From assembly GCA_009927165.1 (NCBI GenBank), contig RFNO01000106.1, forward strand, positions 129,409 to 193,408: a DNA stretch of 64,000 nucleotides, written 5' to 3'. The DNA comes from Pseudomonadota bacterium. GTDB lineage: Bacteria; Bdellovibrionota; FAC87; UBA2466. A model generated the notes under the pieces. The model made no database searches and was not told the origin of the DNA. It saw only the letters and a program-made list of their open reading frames with translations. Positions 59,031 through 64,000 of the stretch are shown here, in pieces. Position 1 is the stretch's first letter, and the number at the start of each line of letters is the position of its first letter. Made by a program: the position numbers and the translations under genes.

Positions 59031-60898
59031 GTTCCGGTGAGTTTCAGCACTTGTTTCTTGGGGATTTCAAAATAAAAAGTACATCCGTTGCCAAGACTGC
59101 TTTTCACTCCAATGATCCCTTGGTGAAGCGTAACAATCCCACGGCAAATGAATAGCCCTAAGCCTAAACCAGTTGATTTGTCGTGGGCATTCGCTCTTTC
59201 AAAAGCTGAAAACAGTTTTTTCTGCGATTCTTCGCTTAGACCCGGACCATAATCATGAATAGAAAATCTGACGTAATCGGGTTCGTCTTCGAGTCTTAAT
59301 TCAACAGGAGAATATTCAGGACTATACTTGACGGCATTATCGATTAAATTAGCGATGACTTCATAAATACGAGTGGGGTCCAGGAAAAGTTTGACCGGGG
59401 TTTTTGGCGGAATAAACCTGATTTCACGTTCAGGGAATTGAATCCGGAAAGTGGCTCCACATTCAGAAATGAGTTCACCGAGATCGGTCAATTCATAACG
59501 AAGTGCGAGTACGCCCCGGTCGAGTTTGGAAACTTCGAGAAGATCCACAACGAGTCGGGATAATCTGTCGAGCTGTACAGTCATGCGATTGAGAGTGTTG
59601 ATGTCGATGGATTGCCCAGCTTTCAGTTGTCTTTGAGTGAGTTGGGCTAGAAGCGAAGCCGCTGTTACAGGGGTTCTAAGCTCATGAGCTGCAATATCTA
59701 GAAATTTTGCCTTAGCTTTCATTGCGACTTCCGCAGCTTCTCTAGCCTTATCTAGTTCTTCCATTAGTTTGTGTTGCTCTGTAACATCCACAATAACTGT
59801 GATTCCAGACATTATGCTCCCGTCTTCCCTTCTAATAGGGGCTGTCTGACAGTAGCTGACTCTTTTTTCTCCATTGGGACGGACAAAGATCAAGCGTTTG
59901 GAACTGGTTTCGCCCCATTTAATAGCTCTAGCCAGAGGGAGGTCTTCATTAGGAATGGGGCGTCCGTCTATATCATTAATGGTCCAACGTGCATAGCGAC
60001 TGATATCTACATCTTTCACTAGCTCGCTCTCTGTTCGATTTACAATCTGTAAAGCTGCGGGGTTGACGAATCTGAGTAGACCGTTGGGCGCGTCAGCGAT
60101 AACAATCCCTGCCTGGCTCTGGATCAGGGCAGCTTCAAAATAAGCTTTTAGTTCCTCAAGCCTTTTGATCGTTTGTCTTTCTTCTGAGATATCACGATTA
60201 AGTCCAAACATTTTTGTGGGGTTACCCTGTTCATCTCTAAAGACTAAGCCATGTGCTTTGATAGTTCTAACTTCTCCAGTGGGATGAAGAACTCTGAATT
60301 CGAGGTCGAAGTCTCCTTTTCCTGAAAGAGCTTCTTTAAGAACATGATTGGCATGCTCTGTATCTTCTGGGTGAATGCCTTTTTGCCAAGCTTCAACTCG
60401 GCCGGAAAAGGATTCGCGGGTGATTCCGTAAAACCGTAGCATTTGATCATCCCAAGTGAGTTGATCATGTTGAATGTCCCATTCCCAAATGCCCAGTTGT
60501 GCAGACGCAGCTGCAAACGTAAGTCGTTGCGCATCGCTAGCTCTGGCTTCGGCGCCGGCCAAGGATCGAATCCGCTTTTGGACCTGATCAATAACGACGG
60601 TAGCTAGAACGCCGGTAAGCAAAAATAGAGTTTGTGGAATCCATTTATGAAGTTGAGGGAAACTAAAGCTGTACAGAGCCAGAGTCAAAGAGGCAGTAAA
60701 GCCTGCTACAAGCCCGCCTCCCATTAAGGTGGCAAAGATTATTGCCATGGGTAAGATGACAAAGGGAGTAGACGCCAACCAATGCCAGAGAAGCAGTTCA
60801 ATGCCCATAATTAGGGCAGAAAAGCCCAATCCGAGAAAAAATTGAACTACAGGAGTTCTCGAGCGGGCCAGAGACTGTATGAAGTTCATGTTGTCCAT
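59027..60898 (-). CDS. PAS-domain sensor histidine kinase
   Basis: A 623-residue inner-membrane kinase. Four short N-terminal helices (about 18-110, DUF4118-like) lead to a coiled linker, a first PAS/PAC domain (about 125-240; LGIWEWDIQHDQLTWDDQMLRFYG), a second PAS (about 255-375; GLLRFVNPAALQIVNRTE), a HisKA dimerisation helix with the phospho-His in FLDIAAHELRTP, and an HATPase_c domain (DNAVKYS, DYGPGLSEE, GLGLGLFICRGI). It overlaps the response regulator gene by four bases. The signal is unknown. Confidence 0.93.
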   Translation of the reverse strand: MDNMNFIQSLARSRTPVVQFFLGLGFSALIMGIELLLWHWLASTPFVILPMAIIFATLMGGGLVAGFTASLTLALYSFSFPQLHKWIPQTLFLLTGVLATVVIDQVQKRIRSLAGAEARASDAQRLTFAAASAQLGIWEWDIQHDQLTWDDQMLRFYGITRESFSGRVEAWQKGIHPEDTEHANHVLKEALSGKGDFDLEFRVLHPTGEVRTIKAHGLVFRDEQGNPTKMFGLNRDISEERQTIKRLEELKAYFEAALIQSQAGIVIADAPNGLLRFVNPAALQIVNRTESELVKDVDISRYARWTINDIDGRPIPNEDLPLARAIKWGETSSKRLIFVRPNGEKRVSYCQTAPIRREDGSIMSGITVIVDVTEQHKLMEELDKAREAAEVAMKAKAKFLDIAAHELRTPVTAASLLAQLTQRQLKAGQSIDINTLNRMTVQLDRLSRLVVDLLEVSKLDRGVLALRYELTDLGELISECGATFRIQFPEREIRFIPPKTPVKLFLDPTRIYEVIANLIDNAVKYSPEYSPVELRLEDEPDYVRFSIHDYGPGLSEESQKKLFSAFERANAHDKSTGLGLGLFICRGIVTLHQGIIGVKSSLGNGCTFYFEIPKKQVLKLTGT

Positions 60899-61033
60899 AA
60901 ATTAAAATCGCTCGGCCGTTTTGCATGCCACGTGCCAAGTCAGATTGAGAGGGATCTCAGCGGGAGAAAAACAAAGGGGGTTCAGGGAGATCGTGCAAAA
61001 GGCACAGGATGTCTTGCAGTTTGCCTTAAGGGC

Positions 61034-62692
61034 TCATGGAATATCGTTGGCTGTCCAAATTTCGTAATGGGCTGTTTTAATCAAGGTGCCTGTTCTTCCA
61101 TTAAGCTTTTCAGTAAGTGCTGGACAAGTTTGCGGCCATAAACCTAATTTCGAGTAGGTCGAATCATAAATACGAACCACCGTAGTTACTTCAGGAGCAA
61201 TCTGAGTGAGGGGGGGGGCAGCCCAAAGAAAATCAACCCCTGCTGAAAGGGGGGAGATAAGGTACCCAGCCGGAAAAAAACATGAAAACACAATCCGGCC
61301 TTTTCCTTTTGAAAGAGAACGGAGTTGTTGCTCAAGCTCCTCAATAAAAAATTTCTTGAATTCGGTGGTTTGGAGCCCTTGGTAAACTCCACTTTGGACG
61401 GGAAAGTGTAGTTCGGAAATATCTTTTTCCCTCATGGCGGACTGACCAGTCGAGCGGACAAGAACTAGGATAAAAAATAATGCCGGAACAACGCTGAGAA
61501 AAGTAAATGCTTTTGTTTTACGCAAATACAAAGCTCTTTCAATGCCTGTGCTCAAAGCTCCAATTGAAAAAGGAAATAGAGGAAGTAATCCCGTTGCAGA
61601 GGAACTCATTCCACCAGTGCTGATGAGGACAAGAAAAAAAGTTGCCAAAAAACAGGGGATCCAATATCCGAAAAAGAAAGTGCGAGTAGCTGTTGTGGGA
61701 AAAAACTTCAGAAAAAGTAACGGTCCAAGCCAGGCTAAAACAATTAAATAGCTAGCATTGCCTTGTCCACCTTGGCTAGTTCTAGCATTAAGGAAAATCA
61801 TCGGCAGCAAAAGCAGAAGCAACGTGATTACCCAGAGGCAGTTTCTTTGAGAAGTTAACCGAAACTTCAAAATACCAAGAACGACTGCGATAATCCCTAA
61901 GAAGTAAGGCCCCTGAATAGCAAGGGCACCTAAAGTTCTCAAGAGGGATGCCCCATTAATTGATACCCCGAGTTCATCGGTTCTTGCCTTGCTGAGACGA
62001 AGGGTTTCGAAAACATCCTGGAAAGAAAAACCATACCCCCATTTAAATGCGCAAAGAATGCTGCAAAAAATGAAAAAAGATATCAATACGTGCCGAGTGA
62101 TGCGAAATGACTGTTTGAAAAGTTCATAAAAGAAGAGATAGGCCGCTGGTATCAAAAGGACAGGGTGAGCCACACAGCTCAGCGCTAATAAAAGACTAGC
62201 CGCAACATTCTGATTTGTGGTTCTTGAAGTGGCGTCAAATGGAGAAAAAAAAGTGAGAGCTAAGCCCAACAGTCCCATGCCCAAGTTAACGTAAAAGAGG
62301 CTGTACATGTTGAGAGGGATAAAAGAAAAATAAGCTAGAGTCGCTGTGAGAGCGATAGCAGGCGAAAATAGGGCTCTTAGAGTTCTCCAAATCCAAATAC
62401 TACAAAGCGCATGAAAAAGCAGAAACAGCCAACGCATTTTCAAAACAATGCCATCAGGGGAGTGAACCCATCCTATGATTAACTTCAGGAAGGGAGAGGT
62501 CATGAGAGCAAAACTTTGTGTGAGATTATGTTCATCTCGAAAAGGGATAGCTCCTTGTGAAAATTTTTTGGCTAGAGCCAAGTGATAGCTCTCATCCGCA
62601 AAATCTACTCCGGTCTGTGTCCGCAAAGCAAAGAAGCTCATAAGGAAAAGAAGTGCCACCGACAGGAAGAGCTTTTGCTGAGATAAGGACAT
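61034..62692 (-). CDS. GT-C-type integral-membrane glycosyltransferase
   Basis: A 552-residue protein with about a dozen membrane helices. The GT-C hallmark is an acidic motif in the first external loop: GVDFADESYHLALAKKF, followed by IPFRDEHNLT. Later helices alternate with short loops, and a soluble C-terminal region of about 150 residues ends the protein. The donor is probably a polyprenyl-phosphate sugar. The start ATG at 62692 is chosen; the frame stays open to a TTG at 62734. A C9 run lies in the C-terminal region. It diverges from the acyltransferase gene, so both may act on the same surface polymer. The 135 bases between its stop and the kinase start hold nothing recognisable. Confidence 0.72.
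   Translation of the reverse strand: MSLSQQKLFLSVALLFLMSFFALRTQTGVDFADESYHLALAKKFSQGAIPFRDEHNLTQSFALMTSPFLKLIIGWVHSPDGIVLKMRWLFLLFHALCSIWIWRTLRALFSPAIALTATLAYFSFIPLNMYSLFYVNLGMGLLGLALTFFSPFDATSRTTNQNVAASLLLALSCVAHPVLLIPAAYLFFYELFKQSFRITRHVLISFFIFCSILCAFKWGYGFSFQDVFETLRLSKARTDELGVSINGASLLRTLGALAIQGPYFLGIIAVVLGILKFRLTSQRNCLWVITLLLLLLPMIFLNARTSQGGQGNASYLIVLAWLGPLLFLKFFPTTATRTFFFGYWIPCFLATFFLVLISTGGMSSSATGLLPLFPFSIGALSTGIERALYLRKTKAFTFLSVVPALFFILVLVRSTGQSAMREKDISELHFPVQSGVYQGLQTTEFKKFFIEELEQQLRSLSKGKGRIVFSCFFPAGYLISPLSAGVDFLWAAPPLTQIAPEVTTVVRIYDSTYSKLGLWPQTCPALTEKLNGRTGTLIKTAHYEIWTANDIP
61210..61218. repeat. Homopolymer tract of nine (G on plus, C in the coding strand)
   Basis: Nine consecutive C residues in the coding strand of the GT-C gene encode Ala-Pro-Pro-Leu. 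A single-base slip would truncate the C-terminal soluble region. Confidence 0.8.
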
Positions 62693-62800
62693 GGTTTTTT
62701 TTGAGATAAATAGAATAACTCGCCTTGCTCTCAATTACTATTCCAGGAAAAAGGCGCAGTGTGTAACCGTTTCTTCTTCGCGAGACGCTTCGATGATAAA

Positions 62801-63916
62801 ATGAAAAGAATGTCAGCTCTTTTGCGAAATCGTGAACTAGATAGCCTAAGAGGAGCTTCAATTCTTTTAGTGCTTCTGGGACACTCAGTTCTCAAAACTT
62901 ATAAACTTCATCCGCTTTTAATTCCATTCTTTGATGCTGCGTTGGGTGTCCGGATGTTTTTTGTTTTGAGCGGGTTCATAATCACGTCGCTTCTTCTTCG
63001 AGAAAAAGAAACAAAAGGTACGATTGATTGGAAAAATTTTTTACTCAAAAGATTCTCAAAACTAATCCCCAGTTTGATTCTCTTGATTGTCATTGTCCAA
63101 GTGCTCAACCGGACAAAAGCGTTTGGATGTTCAGTCAGAGACTATTTAACTTCCTTATTCTTTGTTTCTGAACTTTTTGGCATCCAGTGTTGGCCACTGG
63201 CGCACACTTGGTCGTTGTCGGTTGAGGAGCTTTTTTACCTGACTTGGCTTCCCTGCATGATCTTTCTTACGAGAAAATCCGTTTTAAGGGTTCTCGGGGG
63301 GGTCGTTGTAATAGCCCCTTTCGTGCGTTCTTATAATCATCTTCTTAATTCTCATGCCGAATGGTTTCAGCAAGGACTCTATTTTTCCATTCCCTGGATT
63401 TCCCACTTAGACTTGATTGCTTGGGGTTCTTTGGGGGCTTTTTATAAGCAGTCGTCGAGATTGAAAAGTTATTGGGGGATTTCCGTGTTACTCATTTTTG
63501 GTCTGTTTGCGACAGCCATTCCTTTTGGAGAAATTTCCTTTTTGAAATGGTTAGACTATTTGGCTATTCCTTTTCGTTCTACTGTTCAGGGGATGACCAT
63601 TGCCTTTTTGATTTGCTTCCTCGTTTCAAAGAAACAGAGTAGGAGATCACTTCGGCTTATCAATAGTTTGGGTTATTTAGGCACCATTTCCTACAGTCTC
63701 TATTTGGTTCAGCAAGTGGTGATTCCCAATCCTTATTTGACGACAACACAGAATGAATGGACGGCAGCACGATCAGTCTTTTACTTCCTATTAGCCTTAG
63801 GAGTCGGGGTTCTCAGTTTTCATTTGATAGAAAAACCGTGTATGGCGTTTTTACGTCGCAAGTGCAAGATCCCCTCAAGCGAACTTATTTTTTCTTCAGG
63901 GACCAATCACCGGTAA
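62801..63916 (+). CDS. Acyltransferase-3 family membrane protein
   Basis: A 371-residue protein with about ten helices. The N-terminal block RELDSLRGASILLVLLGHSV contains the conserved Arg and His of acyltransferase 3; VRMFFVLSGFIITSLLLREKE and HTWSLSVEELFYLTWLP are the next conserved blocks. Such proteins O-acylate sugars of lipopolysaccharide, peptidoglycan or exopolysaccharide. The start at 62801 (MKRMSALL) is a choice; ATG at 62810 and a GTG at 62759 remain possible. It diverges from the GT-C gene. The 3' end probably overlaps the next, minus-strand gene by about 20 bases. Confidence 0.85.
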   Translation: MKRMSALLRNRELDSLRGASILLVLLGHSVLKTYKLHPLLIPFFDAALGVRMFFVLSGFIITSLLLREKETKGTIDWKNFLLKRFSKLIPSLILLIVIVQVLNRTKAFGCSVRDYLTSLFFVSELFGIQCWPLAHTWSLSVEELFYLTWLPCMIFLTRKSVLRVLGGVVVIAPFVRSYNHLLNSHAEWFQQGLYFSIPWISHLDLIAWGSLGAFYKQSSRLKSYWGISVLLIFGLFATAIPFGEISFLKWLDYLAIPFRSTVQGMTIAFLICFLVSKKQSRRSLRLINSLGYLGTISYSLYLVQQVVIPNPYLTTTQNEWTAARSVFYFLLALGVGVLSFHLIEKPCMAFLRRKCKIPSSELIFSSGTNHR

Positions 63917-64000
63917 AGATTGTACAACGGGAACTGGTCTAGCCAAGAGTTCTCTATCAAGAGCCAGAAGTCCTTCAGGGGAGGCACCAATGATTTTTAA
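63896..64000 (-). CDS. C-terminal end of a gene cut off by the window edge
   Basis: A minus-strand frame enters at the right edge and stops at 63896-63898, giving 34 codons (..KIIGASPEGLLALDRELL.. ending PVIGP). It is a plausible protein C-terminus, with no family motif. It would overlap the end of the acyltransferase gene by about 20 bases, which fits other tail-to-tail overlaps in this window. A plus-strand ATG at 63990 with GGGGAGG upstream is a competing reading of the same bases. Confidence 0.4.
   Translation of the reverse strand, partial: LKIIGASPEGLLALDRELLARPVPVVQSLPVIGP

Noticed and set aside
63981-64000. Possible start of a plus-strand gene (GGGGAGG then ATG at 63990)
   Set aside because: Only 11 bases are visible; the opposite strand reads as a protein C-terminus over 34 codons, which I rate as more likely, but the choice is not settled.
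1-64000. tRNA, rRNA, CRISPR arrays, insertion sequences, prophage, riboswitches
   Set aside because: No cloverleaf, direct-repeat array, transposase, integrase or conserved leader was recognised by eye; a covariance-model scan would be needed to exclude small RNAs.

Overview
The window reads as an ordinary, gene-dense chromosomal stretch (GC in the mid-40s by eye) of a Gram-negative bacterium. Evidence for an outer membrane is direct: kdsB for Kdo/LPS, an OmpA-type protein, lipoproteins with lipoboxes, beta-barrel-like proteins and lepB. The mix of bactofilin, FliL, MMPL-type exporter, secreted S1 and C25 proteases, several low-homology secreted proteins and both fumarase classes resembles Bdellovibrionota/Oligoflexia. 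That placement is inference from gene content; no rRNA is present to test it. I see no tRNA, rRNA, CRISPR array, insertion sequence or phage.

Layout. 1-2.7 kb: a membrane protein cut by the left edge, a decayed GT87-like gene, a small lipoprotein and a secreted protein built from two copies of one domain. 2.8-6.0 kb: AlkZ-related gene, kdsB and pyrG, closed by a bidirectional terminator. 6.0-14.9 kb, minus strand: a DsbA-like lipoprotein, then lepB-dnaE-two secreted/lipoproteins-CDP-alcohol phosphatidyltransferase-lipB in near-continuous array. 15-25.6 kb: CRP-like protein, fumC, an OmpA-family protein, FliL-like protein, pyk, FtsB-like protein, GHMP kinase, sarcosine-oxidase-like protein and a gingipain-like C25 protease carrying a G10 tract. 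25.6-31.4 kb: a lipoprotein with Kunitz-like and LecA-like domains, a truncated twin of its signal peptide, class I fumarase, and a SulP carrier followed by a STAS-carbonic anhydrase protein. 31.5-44.3 kb: CAP protein, RNase H-fold protein, RND exporter, VanZ-like protein, SSS symporter, bactofilin, adenylate cyclase, OPA-type transporter and S1 protease.

44.4-55.3 kb is the most coherent module, a purine-ring degradation island. The plus-strand operon is puuD-allB-alc-uraD-uraH-CitE-like gene; the minus-strand operon is xdhA-xdhB-xdhC. They meet tail to tail with a 4-base overlap. Together they predict xanthine to urate, to 5-hydroxyisourate, to OHCU, to S-allantoin, to allantoate, to ureidoglycolate plus urea. 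No ureidoglycolate lyase is visible, and the operon ends in a CitE/malate-synthase-fold protein instead. The urate oxidase is the membrane-bound PuuD type, but where the known enzymes carry a cytochrome c domain this one carries a type-1-copper (cupredoxin) domain. That is the strongest candidate here for an undescribed variant.

55.3-64 kb holds an unrecognised membrane protein, a 2-oxoglutarate oxygenase paired with a methyltransferase, a PAS histidine kinase with a single-domain response regulator, a GT-C glycosyltransferase, an acyltransferase-3 protein and the end of one further gene.
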